DNA from: Afipia carboxidovorans OM5
GTDB lineage: Bacteria > Pseudomonadota > Alphaproteobacteria > Rhizobiales > Xanthobacteraceae
Assembly: GCF_000218565.1 (NCBI RefSeq)
Contig: NC_015684.1
Coordinates: forward strand, 1,860,001-1,924,000
Direction: 5' to 3'
DNA length: 64,000 nucleotides
The translations under genes and the position numbers were made by a program. The notes beneath the pieces are model-generated. The model was not told where the DNA came from. It made no database searches and was given only the letters and a program-made list of their open reading frames with translations. Shown one piece after another: positions 8,830 to 17,515 of this stretch. Each line of letters opens with the position of its first letter. Position 1 is the first letter of the stretch.

Positions 8830-9168
8830 CGGCATTCTTTGCTGAAGGCGGCGCGGGTCTGTCTGCGTCACAGCGGAAAGCTACGATCTGATCGAATGAA
8901 AACCACGGCCCATCGGCCGTGGTTTTTCGATTCGTATCGTAGACTGGAATTTTCGTGACATTCCGAATCTCGCTTGAGGTTTCAGAGCACCTTGAAGGCA
9001 GTCTACGATAGATTTTGACGTGCACTTTTCTGCGCATTTTTGCAGCTCTCCCATTCTGCGGAAAGGCGGCTGCTCGTCTGTCTAATCCTCTGCATTTCGG
9101 GTAGACGATGAAGCGCTTGCGTGCTTAACCCCGCCACTTCCGCTGATGCATGCAACGTCTGAGGTCTG
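8830..9168. other. Intergenic region, 339 bases, terminator only
   Basis: Apart from the terminator at 8899-8928 I see no gene, repeat or RNA. The last 130 bases should hold the promoter of the EamA transporter, but no convincing -35/-10 pair stands out. Confidence 0.5.
8899..8928 (+). terminator. Intrinsic terminator after the PsiF-repeat gene
   Basis: A perfect ten-base stem (AACCACGGCC paired with GGCCGTGGTT, about 8901-8910 with 8915-8924) with a four-base loop is followed by a run of T residues. It lies 70 bases after the PsiF-repeat stop. Confidence 0.85.
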
Positions 9169-10104
9169 ATGGATCAACGCTCTCTGCGCGAGCCGGAAAA
9201 GGCTTCGACGCACGATCGCCCGTCTCAACCGCCGCACGATCGCCGTGTGGTGGGCTACGGTCTTTTGCTCATCGCGACGGTGATCTGGGGCGTCAACTGG
9301 CCGGTCTCGAAATGGCTGTTGAATGAACTGCCGCCGCTGACAATACGCGGACTGCCGGGCGTGTTCAGTGCGATGATGCTTGCGGGACTGGTTTTCGCGA
9401 AAGGGCAGTCGCTGCGTGCACCGCGTGGCGAATGGGGCAAGCTCGTTCTTTATGCGGCGTTGATGGTCGGCTTCTGGATGGGGTTGATGGGGCTGTCGCT
9501 GGTGCATCTGCCGGCCTCGGAGACCGCGATTCTCGGTGCGACGATTCCGGTGTGGGCGGCGGGCCTGGCATGGCCGATGCTTGGCGACCGGCTTTCCGTG
9601 TTGCGGATCGTCGCTATTGCAATGGCGATTGGCGGCGTGGTGCTGCTGATGGGCGGCGACAGCATCAGCGTCTCCTGGGAGAAGATGCCGGGTATCGCTT
9701 ACGCGCTGATCGCAGCGCTACTGTTTGCTCTCGGCGCGGTCCTCGCCAAACGACGGCCGATTATGCTTCCGCCGCTGCCGGGTGCAGTCTGGCAGATCGG
9801 GCTTGGCTGTTTTCCGGTGGCCTTGATCGGTCTTCTGTTCGAGCATCCGCATTTTGGCGGCATGTCGATGCTTGGCTGGCTGCTGTTCGGGTTCAGCACC
9901 ATTTTTCAGGGCGCGATCGGCTACGCTTGCTGGTTCGCAGCGCTGGAGCGGTTGCCTGCCTCGACGGCTGCGATCGGGACGTTGATTGTGCCGGTGACTG
10001 GAGTCGTGGCCTCGGCGATTTCACTCGGTGAGCCGCTGGGTGTGCCGCAGATCGGCGCGCTCGCGCTTACCATCGCAGGCGTTGTGATCGCGGCACGGGC
10101 ATAG
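9169..10104 (+). CDS. EamA/DMT-family transporter
   Basis: This 311-residue integral membrane protein shows ten hydrophobic helices in two EamA repeats, the usual architecture of drug/metabolite transporters. The first repeat begins after a polar 27-residue N-terminus with the typical TVIWGVNWPVSKW helix, and the second starts near residue 170 (GIAYALIAALLFALGAVLAK). The motif around PASTAAIGTLIVPVTGVVAS is the characteristic ninth helix. The start ATG is preceded by GAGGTCTG. The substrate of such exporters (amino acids, metabolites, drugs) cannot be predicted from sequence. The gene stands alone between a terminator and a convergent BA14K gene. Confidence 0.93.
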   Translation: MDQRSLREPEKASTHDRPSQPPHDRRVVGYGLLLIATVIWGVNWPVSKWLLNELPPLTIRGLPGVFSAMMLAGLVFAKGQSLRAPRGEWGKLVLYAALMVGFWMGLMGLSLVHLPASETAILGATIPVWAAGLAWPMLGDRLSVLRIVAIAMAIGGVVLLMGGDSISVSWEKMPGIAYALIAALLFALGAVLAKRRPIMLPPLPGAVWQIGLGCFPVALIGLLFEHPHFGGMSMLGWLLFGFSTIFQGAIGYACWFAALERLPASTAAIGTLIVPVTGVVASAISLGEPLGVPQIGALALTIAGVVIAARA

Positions 10105-10133
10105 GCGTCTTCAGTTACTGAGTGCCTGTCAAA

Positions 10134-10165
10134 GAAAAAGCGGCGTATTGCTACGCCGCCTCTCT
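10134..10165. terminator. Bidirectional terminator between convergent EamA and BA14K genes
   Basis: An eight-base stem (GCGGCGTA with TACGCCGC, about 10140-10147 and 10152-10159) around a TTGC loop has an A-rich left flank and a T-containing right flank. The minus-strand reading has the better T tract (TTTTTCTTT), so it should stop the BA14K transcript best while also serving the EamA gene. Confidence 0.75.
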
Positions 10166-10187
10166 TGTCGAAAATGGAAAGAGCTGC

Positions 10188-10607
10188 TTACGGGCAGGGA
10201 TGGCGCAGGCCATCGTAGCCGAGATAGGTGCCCGAGCGCGGATCATATGACTTGAAGCGTTGCATGCAGTAGCTCACGGCATCGCCCTCAACATAGGCCG
10301 GGCCGGGAGCATAGCCGGGGCCGTAGTAACCGTAGGGAGCCTGGCTCGCCGCGATCGCGCCGCCGATCAGCGCGCCGGCCGCAAGGCCCGCGCCGACGCC
10401 GCCCCAGCCGCCGCCACGGTGACCATGCCAATGGCCACCACGGTGGCCACGCCAACGCACCTGCTGCGTGAGGTCGGACGAGGTGCTCGTTACGGTTCCC
10501 GACAGAACGGGATTCGCGCTGAGCGGAGCGGCATTCGCGGTGGAAGCCATACCGAGCGGCAGCGCCAGAACAGCGGCTACCGCGAGACCCTTGGTCAAAT
10601 TCATCAT
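10188..10607 (-). CDS. BA14K-family secreted protein
   Basis: The 139-residue product has a signal peptide (cleavage near ANA, about residue 27), a His/Gly/Arg-rich central stretch, a glycine/alanine hydrophobic segment (about 73-88) that could insert in or span a membrane, and a C-terminal BA14K-like motif: YCMQRFKSYDPRSGTYLGYD followed by HPCP. The family is named after a 14-kDa immunoreactive protein of Brucella and is widespread in Rhizobiales as an envelope protein of unclear role. The start at 10607 has a GGAG site six bases upstream. It is divergent from the NDUFA12 gene. Confidence 0.88.
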   Translation of the reverse strand: MMNLTKGLAVAAVLALPLGMASTANAAPLSANPVLSGTVTSTSSDLTQQVRWRGHRGGHWHGHRGGGWGGVGAGLAAGALIGGAIAASQAPYGYYGPGYAPGPAYVEGDAVSYCMQRFKSYDPRSGTYLGYDGLRHPCP

Positions 10608-10854
10608 TTTTTACTCCAGTTATCCCTTGTGATCGGCCTAGGCACCTAACGCGCGGGATCGGGACGCGTTCCAAAAGAGTTCCCCAAAGTTGTCGGGAAC
10701 TTTCTGGCGCTTGTGTGGCATGGTTCCATGACAAAGTGTCCTGTTCAAGCGCTCGTGTTCCGCACTACGGCCTTGCCCGGAGGTATCTGGACAACAGAGA
10801 GGGCGGGTGGCATCAAGGGCTCCGCAACGCTCCCTGTTCGGCATGGATTCCCAG

Positions 10855-11265
10855 ATGAAGCTGTTTCTCTTGAGGATTTTTACCTGGTGGAACGGATTCA
10901 CGTTCGGCACCCAGTTCTGGACCTGGCGCTTCGGCGAGCTGGTCGGGACCGACGAGATGGGCAACCGCTATTACCGGACGCGTGGCGGGAAGATCGATCC
11001 GACGCTCGGGATCGAGCGGCGCTGGGTGCTCTATAACGGCTACACCGAATCAACCAAGGTTTCGCCCGACTGGCACGGCTGGCTGCATCACACCGCGGAT
11101 GTGCCGCCGACCGAAGAGCACTACACGCCGCGGGACTGGCAGAAGCCGCATCGCCCGAACCTGACCGGTACGCCGGCAGCTTATCGCCCTGCAGGCTCGA
11201 CGCTTGGGAGCGGCCAGCGTCCCAAGGCAACCGGTGACTATCAGGCCTGGACACCGGGAAGCTGA
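10855..11265 (+). CDS. NDUFA12-family complex I accessory subunit
   Basis: This 136-residue protein matches the NDUFA12 (B17.2) family of accessory subunits of NADH:ubiquinone oxidoreductase, found in alphaproteobacteria and mitochondria. Diagnostic stretches are FTWWNGFTFGTQFWTWRFGE near the N-terminus, GNRYYRT, RRWVLYNGY and WHGWLHHTADVPP. It would sit on the matrix/cytoplasmic side of complex I near the quinone end, although the nuo operon is not in this window. The ATG at 10855 is preferred because family members begin at this point (MKxFLL); the frame is open to 10807 with another ATG at 10843. A DUF2155 gene follows in the same direction, an arrangement common in Rhizobiales. Confidence 0.93.
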   Translation: MKLFLLRIFTWWNGFTFGTQFWTWRFGELVGTDEMGNRYYRTRGGKIDPTLGIERRWVLYNGYTESTKVSPDWHGWLHHTADVPPTEEHYTPRDWQKPHRPNLTGTPAAYRPAGSTLGSGQRPKATGDYQAWTPGS

Positions 11266-11382
11266 ACGAGGCGGGCGACGCGCCCGCCCTTTCGCTGCCG
11301 CAATGCCCGTGTTAACCGATGGCCTCGCGCCGCGGGTGTCCGCCGAATGTCGCGAGCCCGAATCGCCCGAGCAGAGCGTGCA

Positions 11383-12276
11383 ATGCTTCGAACCGCCGCC
11401 ACGATTTCGTTTGCGACACTGATCGCGGCCTCGCTGTTTGCCTTGCCGCCGGCACGCGCGCAGATCGGCAACATCTTTTCCGATCAGCCGCTGCGTCCGC
11501 CTGCGGGCCTGTCGCATGGCGATCCCACGCAAGATCCCGACGAAGAGGAAGTCCCGGAAATTCCGCAGGGTCGCCTATTGCCTGCGCCGCAGGCTGCGCG
11601 TCCGCTGCCGCCGGGGCAGGGTGCGCCACGCCCCGGAGCGGTGCAGTCCCAACCGCTGGCGCCGCCGCCTGGCAGTGCGACAGCACCGCAGCAGCAGCCT
11701 CCCAACGTTGCGGTCAATCCGCCGCCCGGCAACGCGCTGCCGGGACAGAAGCCGCCGGCCGGCAATCCGCAGCAGTCTCCGGCGACGCTGCAGCCCGGCG
11801 ATGAAATCGTCACCGAGCCACCCGCGATCAAGATCCCGAACAAGAAGGCGGTGTTCTCCGGCCTCGACAAGATCACCGGCCGCATCATCACCTTCGATCA
11901 GGATATCGGCGAGACCGTGCAGTTCGGTGCGCTGCGGGTGAAGACGGATGCGTGCTACACGCGCCCCGCGACGGAAGCCGCCAACACCGACGCCTTTGTC
12001 GAGGTCGACGAGATCACGCTGCAGAATGAAGTGAAGCGGATTTTCTCCGGCTGGATGTTTGCGGCAAGCCCGGGCCTCCACGCGGTGGAGCATCCGATCT
12101 ATGACGTGTGGCTGATCGACTGCAAATCACCTGAGCAGCCCGTTACCGCGCAGAACGAGCCGGTGAAGCCCGCACCGCCGCCGCAGCAAACACAGCAGCG
12201 GCGTCAGGCACGGCCGCAGCCGGCCCAGCAGCCGCGCCAGCCCGCGCCGCCGCCACCTTTCGGCGGCTATCGCTGA
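11383..12276 (+). CDS. DUF2155 exported protein
   Basis: The 297-residue product has a signal peptide (cleavage near ARA, about residue 26), a long Pro/Gln/Ala-rich linker (about residues 40-140) and a compact DUF2155 domain (about 150-250) recognised by KKAVFSGLDKITGRI, GETVQFGALRVK, CYTRP and GWMFAASPGLHAVEHPIYDV. The tail is again Pro/Gln-rich. Two cysteines in the domain could form a disulfide in the periplasm. Function of this family is unknown. The start at 11383 gives a normal-length signal peptide; an in-frame ATG at 11347 is an alternative. It follows the NDUFA12 gene by 117 bases and may be co-transcribed. Confidence 0.85.
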   Translation: MLRTAATISFATLIAASLFALPPARAQIGNIFSDQPLRPPAGLSHGDPTQDPDEEEVPEIPQGRLLPAPQAARPLPPGQGAPRPGAVQSQPLAPPPGSATAPQQQPPNVAVNPPPGNALPGQKPPAGNPQQSPATLQPGDEIVTEPPAIKIPNKKAVFSGLDKITGRIITFDQDIGETVQFGALRVKTDACYTRPATEAANTDAFVEVDEITLQNEVKRIFSGWMFAASPGLHAVEHPIYDVWLIDCKSPEQPVTAQNEPVKPAPPPQQTQQRRQARPQPAQQPRQPAPPPPFGGYR

Positions 12277-12569
12277 TCTAAGCCATCGTTGATTTCGTGC
12301 CGCCGCTGACCGCAACGCGCTCGTGCCAGTGCGCGAGAGCTCGCCATAGATTGCGATTTTTTTTTACTTGAGGTGCGCGACCATCGTTGCGCGTGGATTT
12401 GATCCGCGCCCGCTCGCCGCATCCAACAGTTACCCTGCAACTCAACTATGAGCGTGCAGAGAGAGTTGGATTGCTTCGTCGCTTACACTTCTCACAATGA
12501 CAATTCACAGTCGGGCATTCGCGCGCCGACCGCATTCTCAGGCGTTGTGATGTCGCCTCAAGTCTTGGC
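12277..12569. repeat. Intergenic region with remnant of a dispersed repeat
   Basis: No gene is seen. At about 12467-12501 there is a segment of the type GGATTGCTTCGTCGCTT followed by CACAATGAC. A shorter relative (GAGCTTCGCTCGCAATGACG) occurs near 43209-43228. Such segments look like decayed pieces of a dispersed intergenic repeat. A run of nine or ten T residues lies near 12357-12366 without a clear hairpin before it. Confidence 0.5.
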
Positions 12570-13268
12570 TCAGTACTTGCGGTACAGTCCGATGAGCTTG
12601 CCCTGAATCCGCACGCGGTTCGGCGGCAGGATACGGACTTCGTAGGCGGTGTTGGCGGGCTCGAGCGCAATGGAAGCACCGCGACGGCGGAAGCGCTTCA
12701 GCGTCGCTTCCTCCTCGTCGATCAGCGCAACGACGATGTCGCCGGTGTCGGCGTTCTCGCTGCGCTGGATCAGCGCCATGTCGCCGTCGAGAATGCCGGC
12801 CTCGACCATCGAATCGCCGCGCACTTCGAGCGCGTAGTGCTCGCCGGCGCCGAGCATGTCGGGCGGCACGCTGATGGTATGGCTGCGGGTCTGCAACGCC
12901 TCGATCGGCGTGCCGGCTGCGATGCGACCCATCACCGGCACGGCAACGGGCTGTTCGCCGCTTTCATCAAAGCTCGCCGGGCCGCGCGCCTTGCCGAGGT
13001 TGCCTTCGATCACGCTTGGGGTGAAGCCGCGACGGCCGCCGCTGCCAAGTGCGGGCTCGGGCAACTTGATGACTTCGATGGCGCGGGCGCGATTGGCGAG
13101 CCGGCGGATGAAGCCACGCTCCTCAAGCGCGGTGATAAGGCGATGAATGCCGGACTTCGAGCGCAGGTCGAGCGCATCCTTCATCTCGTCGAAGGAGGGG
13201 GGAATCCCGCTTTCCTTGAGGCGCTCGTTGATGAAGCGCAGCAGTTCGTATTGTTTGCGTGTCAGCAT
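12570..13268 (-). CDS. lexA: LexA, SOS-response repressor
   Basis: The 232-residue protein has an N-terminal winged helix (residues 1-65) and a C-terminal S24 autoprotease domain. The self-cleavage bond is Ala118-Gly119 (GRIAAGTP), and the catalytic pair is Ser153 (GDSMVEAG) and Lys191 (EEATLKRF). RecA-stimulated cleavage would inactivate it and release SOS genes. The linker is longer than in the Escherichia coli protein, as usual in alphaproteobacteria. A perfect GTTC-N7-GTTC site about 120 bases upstream overlaps a plausible promoter, so it should repress itself. The start is the ATG at 13268; the gene stands alone on its strand. Confidence 0.98.
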   Translation of the reverse strand: MLTRKQYELLRFINERLKESGIPPSFDEMKDALDLRSKSGIHRLITALEERGFIRRLANRARAIEVIKLPEPALGSGGRRGFTPSVIEGNLGKARGPASFDESGEQPVAVPVMGRIAAGTPIEALQTRSHTISVPPDMLGAGEHYALEVRGDSMVEAGILDGDMALIQRSENADTGDIVVALIDEEEATLKRFRRRGASIALEPANTAYEVRILPPNRVRIQGKLIGLYRKY

Positions 13269-13638
13269 CCGGCCCAGCCCTCAATTCTTGATCTGCCGGG
13301 CCTTCAACCCGGTCGTCGCGGCACCTGCCGATGTTCTTGCAGGGTGCTAGACTCACTCGAAACAAATCATGAACATACACTATATGTTCCATACATGTTC
13401 CGCAATAGTTAAATTCTTATGAATCTAATCGGCCCAATTTTACAAATTCATGCCGAACGGGCCTTTGCATCGTTCCATCGTGCTGAGGCGGGGCCGGCCA
13501 GTTGCGAACTGGATCACGAGCTATTCCGCGCCGGATTGAACGTCTTCTAATTCCAGTCTGGCTTTCTGCGATTGAGCCGCGCGGCACATCATCCTAGGTC
13601 TTGCGCGCAACACACTGCGTGCCGGGAGGAGATTGCCG
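13269..13638. other. lexA upstream region, 370 bases
   Basis: This spacer holds the lexA promoter and SOS box near 13379-13405. The remaining 230 bases before the small hypothetical gene show no gene or repeat I can support. Confidence 0.5.
13379..13405 (-). promoter_or_regulatory. lexA promoter with LexA-binding SOS box (GTTC-N7-GTTC)
   Basis: The plus strand carries GTTC at 13386-13389 and again at 13397-13400, exactly seven bases apart, the known alphaproteobacterial LexA site. On the minus strand a -10-like TATAGT (13379-13384) and a -35-like TTGCGG (13400-13405) flank it with a 15-base spacer, so bound LexA would block RNA polymerase. A second inverted arm (GAACATA at 13371-13377 facing TATGTTC at 13383-13389) overlaps it and could give extra binding. 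Confidence 0.85.
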
Positions 13639-13935
13639 ATGGACTATCACAACGAGGAGCCCACGCAGGTCGAGGTCGATCACAACCTGATGGTGACGTT
13701 CTGCCGGATGCTCGACAACTCCGCGCTGCCGCCGATGGTGGTGATGCGGATGATGGCATCGGCCCTCGGTGCAATCTATCGTCAAACGTCGAGCGCGCAT
13801 CAGGCGCAGGAGTGTCCGTGCGGTTGGGTGCCGTTGCCGTCGGATCTCGAGATGCTGCAGGCGGAGATGGAAGCGTCTGCGCGTCGCAGGCCGGTTGCCA
13901 ATCTTTCGAATATGCAGATCGCCGGACGCGCCTGA
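13639..13935 (+). CDS. Hypothetical 98-residue protein
   Basis: I do not recognise this family. The ATG at 13639 is supported by a strong ribosome-binding site (GGAGGA, eight bases upstream); an in-frame TTG at 13633 is less likely. The protein is soluble, acidic at the N-terminus, with a Met-rich central segment (MVVMRMMASALGAIY) that looks like an amphipathic helix, a CPCGW motif with two cysteines at about residues 60-62, and a basic ARRR patch. No signal peptide or membrane helix is evident. It is divergent from lexA across a 370-base spacer and convergent with moeA. A link to the SOS response is possible only by position and is unproven. Confidence 0.65.
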   Translation: MDYHNEEPTQVEVDHNLMVTFCRMLDNSALPPMVVMRMMASALGAIYRQTSSAHQAQECPCGWVPLPSDLEMLQAEMEASARRRPVANLSNMQIAGRA

Positions 13936-13961
13936 CGGCGCGTGCGATGCCGCGCGGCGCG

Positions 13962-15170
13962 TTACGCCGGCAGACGGATCACGTCACAGCGCTCGCCTGC
14001 CTGCGCGGCCGGTGCGAGCGGAGGGCGGACCAGCAGAACATCCGCCGCGGAGAGATTGCCGAGCAGCGAACTGTCCTGAAGATTGACGGTAGTCGCAATC
14101 GCGACGCCGTTGTCGTTGAGAACGCGCGCCCGCAGATATTCCTGCCGATGATCGTTCGGAGGAAGAGCGTGGCCGAGAATTGCGGTCTCGATGCAGTGGT
14201 TGACCTGTGCGCGGCCGAGCATCGCGCGGATCAGCGGCACCGCGAACACGAACGAGCACACGTAAGACGATGACGGATTGCCGGGCAGGCCGATCACGCG
14301 CATCGATCCGCAGCGGCCGTGCATCATCGGCTTGCCGGGGCGCAGTGCGATCTTCCAGAACTTGATGTCGGTGCCTTCGGCTTCGAGCGCGGGCTTGACC
14401 ATGTCGTGATCGCCGACGGAAGCGCCGCCGCTGGTGATGAGGAGGTCGGCTCCCATCTCCTTCGCGCGGCGGATCGCGGCGCAGGTGTCTTCCATTGTAT
14501 CGTGCGCGATGCCGAGCGAGATCGTCTCCGCGCCGGTGCTGCGCATCAACGCCTGGATCGCATAGGCATTCGAATAAATAATCTGGCCCGGTCCCGTCTG
14601 CGAGCCCGGCATCACCAGTTCATCGCCGGTCGCGAGAATGGCGATCTTCGGCTTGCGATGCACCGGCAGTGTCGGATGGTTCATCGAGGCTGCAAGCGAG
14701 AGGTCGCGATCAGAGAGGAGGGTGCCACGCCGCAACATCACGTCGCCTTCACGAAAATCGAGGCCGGCTTCGCGGATGTGGCGGGGCTTCGGAGCGGCTT
14801 CAGCTAATGTGATAAAATTGTGTTCGCGCTCGACGTCCTCCTGAATGACGATGGTGTCGGCCCCTGCGGGAACGACGCCGCCGGTGAAGATGCGAACCGC
14901 CTCGTTCGGACCGATCGCGGGCCCCTCGAACGGCCGACCGGCCGCGCTCTCGCCGATCACGGTGAGGCGCGCGCCCTTCGCGGCGTCGGTGGTGCGGACC
15001 GCGTAGCCGTCCATCGCCGACATCGGTGCGGGCGGCTGGGTGCGGAGGGCGGCGAGGTCGCGTGAGAGCGTGCGGTGGAGCGCGTCGTCGAGGGAAACGT
15101 CTTCTTCAGGAAGGGGTGTGACGCCGTCGAGAATGGAGTTCAGCGCATCGGCGACCGACATCAGCGACAT
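13962..15170 (-). CDS. moeA: MoeA, molybdopterin molybdenumtransferase
   Basis: This 402-residue enzyme inserts molybdate into adenylylated molybdopterin to form the molybdenum cofactor. Typical elements are PAPMSAMDGYAVR near the N-terminus, the VRIFTGGVVPAGADTIV segment, the MoeA/MogA-type nucleotide motif LITSGGASVGDHDMV and the LPGNPSSSYVC motif. The start at 15170 places the gene 16 bases after the moaC stop; an ATG at 15197 that would overlap moaC is an alternative. It is the last gene of the ppiD-trpD-trpC-moaC-moeA run. Its product would serve molybdenum enzymes such as the SorA-type sulfite dehydrogenase encoded near 30.3 kb. Confidence 0.95.
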   Translation of the reverse strand: MSLMSVADALNSILDGVTPLPEEDVSLDDALHRTLSRDLAALRTQPPAPMSAMDGYAVRTTDAAKGARLTVIGESAAGRPFEGPAIGPNEAVRIFTGGVVPAGADTIVIQEDVEREHNFITLAEAAPKPRHIREAGLDFREGDVMLRRGTLLSDRDLSLAASMNHPTLPVHRKPKIAILATGDELVMPGSQTGPGQIIYSNAYAIQALMRSTGAETISLGIAHDTMEDTCAAIRRAKEMGADLLITSGGASVGDHDMVKPALEAEGTDIKFWKIALRPGKPMMHGRCGSMRVIGLPGNPSSSYVCSFVFAVPLIRAMLGRAQVNHCIETAILGHALPPNDHRQEYLRARVLNDNGVAIATTVNLQDSSLLGNLSAADVLLVRPPLAPAAQAGERCDVIRLPA

Positions 15171-15186
15171 GGCAGGGCGTCCGTTC

Positions 15187-15675
15187 TTATTTTTCATGTT
15201 TGTAGTGGCCGGATTTGCCGCCGCGCTTTTCCAGAAGGCGGATGCCTTCGATGTGGACGCCACGTTCGACCGCTTTGATCATGTCGTAGATGGTGAGGCA
15301 GGCGACGGAGACCGCGGTGAGTGCTTCCATCTCGACACCCGTTGGGCCTTTCACCTTGACGCTTGCCTCGACGCGGCAGCCGGGCAGCTTGTCGTCGGGC
15401 ACGATGTCGAGCGTGACCTTGGACAGTGCGAGCGGATGACAGAGCGGAATGAGGTCGGAGGTGCGCTTCGCTGCCATGATGCCGGCCACGCGCGCGGTGC
15501 CGAGCACGTCGCCCTTCTTGGCATTGCCCTGGACAATGAGATCGAGCGTCGCCGTGCTCATGATCACAAACCCCTCCGCGACTGCGACGCGCTCGGTGGC
15601 ATCCTTCGCCGACACATCGACCATATGCGCTTCGCCCTTGGCGTCGATATGGGTGAGGGTGGGGTTATCGGTCAT
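15187..15675 (-). CDS. moaC: MoaC, cyclic pyranopterin monophosphate synthase
   Basis: The 162-residue protein acts with MoaA in the first step of molybdenum-cofactor synthesis, turning the GTP-derived cyclic intermediate into cyclic pyranopterin monophosphate. Family motifs are MVDVSAKDATERVAVAEG, AKKGDVLGTARVAGIMAAKR, LIPLCHPLALSKV and the tail GVHIEGIRLLEKRGGKSGHY. The ATG at 15675 lies just after the trpC stop (ends at 15680), leaving four bases between the genes, so coupling with trpC is likely. Length is normal for the family. Confidence 0.96.
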   Translation of the reverse strand: MTDNPTLTHIDAKGEAHMVDVSAKDATERVAVAEGFVIMSTATLDLIVQGNAKKGDVLGTARVAGIMAAKRTSDLIPLCHPLALSKVTLDIVPDDKLPGCRVEASVKVKGPTGVEMEALTAVSVACLTIYDMIKAVERGVHIEGIRLLEKRGGKSGHYKHEK

Positions 15676-15679
15676 CGCG

Positions 15680-16477
15680 TCATGAGGCCTTCGCAAGCAG
15701 GGTGCGGGTGGCGGATGTAACGTCGGTCTGCCGCATCAGGCTTTCGCCGACGAGGAACGTCTCGATGCCGACGCGGGCCAGCCGCGCAATGTCGGCGGGC
15801 GTGAAGATGCCGCTCTCGCCGACCATGATGCGATCATTCGGTACGGAGGCGGCGAGCGCCTCGCTGGTCGCAAGCGTGGTCTCGAAGGTGCGCAGGTTGC
15901 GGTTGTTGATGCCGAGAAGCTTTGAGCGCAGCTTCAATGCGCGCTCAAGCTCGGGTTCGTTGTGTACTTCGAGCAGCACATCCATGCCGAGGTCGAGCGC
16001 TGCAGCCTCGATGTCGCGTGCGGCGGCGTCATCGAGCGCCGCCATGATGATAAGGATGCAGTCGGCGCCATGCGCACGCGCCTCCATCACCTGATAGGTG
16101 TCGTACATGAAGTCCTTGCGCAGCACCGGCAGTGAGGTGGCCGCGCGCGCCGCCACCATAAAATCGAGGTGGCCCTGAAACGAGGGCGTGTCGGTGAGCA
16201 CGGACAGGCAGGTCGCGCCACCCGCCTCATAGGCGCGCGCCAGCGCAGGCGGATCGAAATCGGCGCGGATCAAGCCTTTTGAAGGCGACGCCTTCTTGAT
16301 CTCGGCAATCAGCGCGAATTGCTTGTGCGCAAGCCGGTCGCGGATCGCCTTCGCAAACCCGCGCAGGGCCGGCGCATGGCGCGCGGCCGCCTCGACCTCG
16401 GCCTGCGGATGCGCAGCCTTGGCAGAGGCGATTTCCTCGCGCTTGTAGCGTTCGATCTTTTGCAGGATGTCGGACAA
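15680..16477 (-). CDS. trpC: TrpC, indole-3-glycerol-phosphate synthase (TTG start)
   Basis: This 265-residue enzyme closes the indole ring in tryptophan synthesis. Motifs include [66 protein letters not shown] and [14 protein letters not shown]. No ATG fits the family N-terminus; the start that does is a TTG at 16475-16477, giving the normal beginning [19 protein letters not shown] ribosome-binding site overlaps the trpD stop codon upstream, so translation is coupled to trpD. The fused TrpF seen in enteric bacteria is absent. Part of the minus-strand trpD-trpC-moaC-moeA series. Confidence 0.96.
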
Positions 16478-16490
16478 AGATTGATCTTCC

Positions 16491-17504
16491 TCAAGCACGG
16501 GAAACTGCGACGAGCTGCGCGAGTTTGTCGGCCGCGGCCCCACTGTCGAGCGACTTGATGCCGAGTGCAACACCTTCCTTCAGGTCATGCGCCTTGCCTG
16601 CGACAACGAGTGCGGCGCCCGCATTCAGGAGCGCGACGTCGCGGTAATCGTTCTTCACGCCGTTCAGCACCGCCGCAAGCGCGGCCGCATTAGCGGTGGC
16701 ATCGCCGCCGCGCAGATCGGCATTCGCAACTGTGGCGAGGCCGCCGTCCTCGGGCGTGACGGTGAACGAGCGCGTGACGCCGTTCGCCAGCTCGGTGACG
16801 TAGGTCGGGCCGGTGAGGGTGATCTCGTCGAGCCCGTCGGAGCCGTGCACCACCCAGGCCGCCGTCGCGCCGAGGTTTTTGAGAACCTGCGCCACCGGTT
16901 CGACCCAGTGTTTCGCGAACACGCCGATCATCTGCCGCTTGACGCCGGCCGGGTTCGACAGCGGCCCGAGCAGGTTGAAGATGGTGCGGGTGCCGAGTTC
17001 CTTGCGCGTTGGCCCGACATGGCGGATCGCCGGATGATGCGCCGGGGCGAACATGAAACCGATGCCCGCCTTGGCGATGCAGGCGCCGACCTGCTCCGGC
17101 GTGAGTTCGATGTTGACGCCGAGCGAGGCGAGCACGTCGGCCGCGCCCGACTTCGAGGACATCGCGCGGTTGCCGTGCTTGGCGACCGGCACGCCCGCGC
17201 CCGCGACGATGAAGGCCGCGCAGGTCGAGACGTTGACCGAGCCCGAGCCGTCGCCGCCCGTGCCGACCACATCGACCGCATCGTCGGGCGCAGTGACGCG
17301 CAGCATCTTGGCGCGCATCGTGCTGACGGCGCCGGTGATCTCGTCCACGGTTTCGCCGCGCACGCGCATCGCCATCAGCGCGCCGCCGATCTGCGAAGGC
17401 GTGGCCTCGCCGGACATCAGGTGGTCGAACGCAGCCACGGCCTCGTCGCGCGACAGCGATTTGCCATCGGCGAGCTTGGCGAGGATCGCCTTGAAGTCGC
17501 TCAT
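16491..17504 (-). CDS. trpD: TrpD, anthranilate phosphoribosyltransferase
   Basis: This 337-residue enzyme joins anthranilate to phosphoribosyl pyrophosphate. The PRPP-binding glycine loop GTGGDGSGSVNVSTCAA, the KHGNRAMSSKSGAADVLA segment and GPLSNPAGVKRQ are all intact. The ATG at 17504 matches the usual N-terminus (MSDFKAILAKL); a GTG at 17519 that overlaps the ppiD stop by four bases is an alternative. No trpG lies next to it, which fits Rhizobiales where trpE and trpG are often fused and located elsewhere. The trpC start follows 13 bases after its stop. Confidence 0.97.
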   Translation of the reverse strand: MSDFKAILAKLADGKSLSRDEAVAAFDHLMSGEATPSQIGGALMAMRVRGETVDEITGAVSTMRAKMLRVTAPDDAVDVVGTGGDGSGSVNVSTCAAFIVAGAGVPVAKHGNRAMSSKSGAADVLASLGVNIELTPEQVGACIAKAGIGFMFAPAHHPAIRHVGPTRKELGTRTIFNLLGPLSNPAGVKRQMIGVFAKHWVEPVAQVLKNLGATAAWVVHGSDGLDEITLTGPTYVTELANGVTRSFTVTPEDGGLATVANADLRGGDATANAAALAAVLNGVKNDYRDVALLNAGAALVVAGKAHDLKEGVALGIKSLDSGAAADKLAQLVAVSRA

Positions 17505-17515
17505 CGCAGGTTCGC

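Noticed and set aside
8371..8871. Upstream extension of the exported-protein gene (minus strand, antisense over the PsiF-repeat gene)
   Set aside because: A GTG with a strong ribosome-binding site and a signal peptide starts at 8370, and the upstream translation is low-quality and antisense to a convincing small gene.
12340..12380. Terminator at the poly-T tract after the DUF2155 gene
   Set aside because: The run of T residues is clear but no stable hairpin lies directly before it in either direction.
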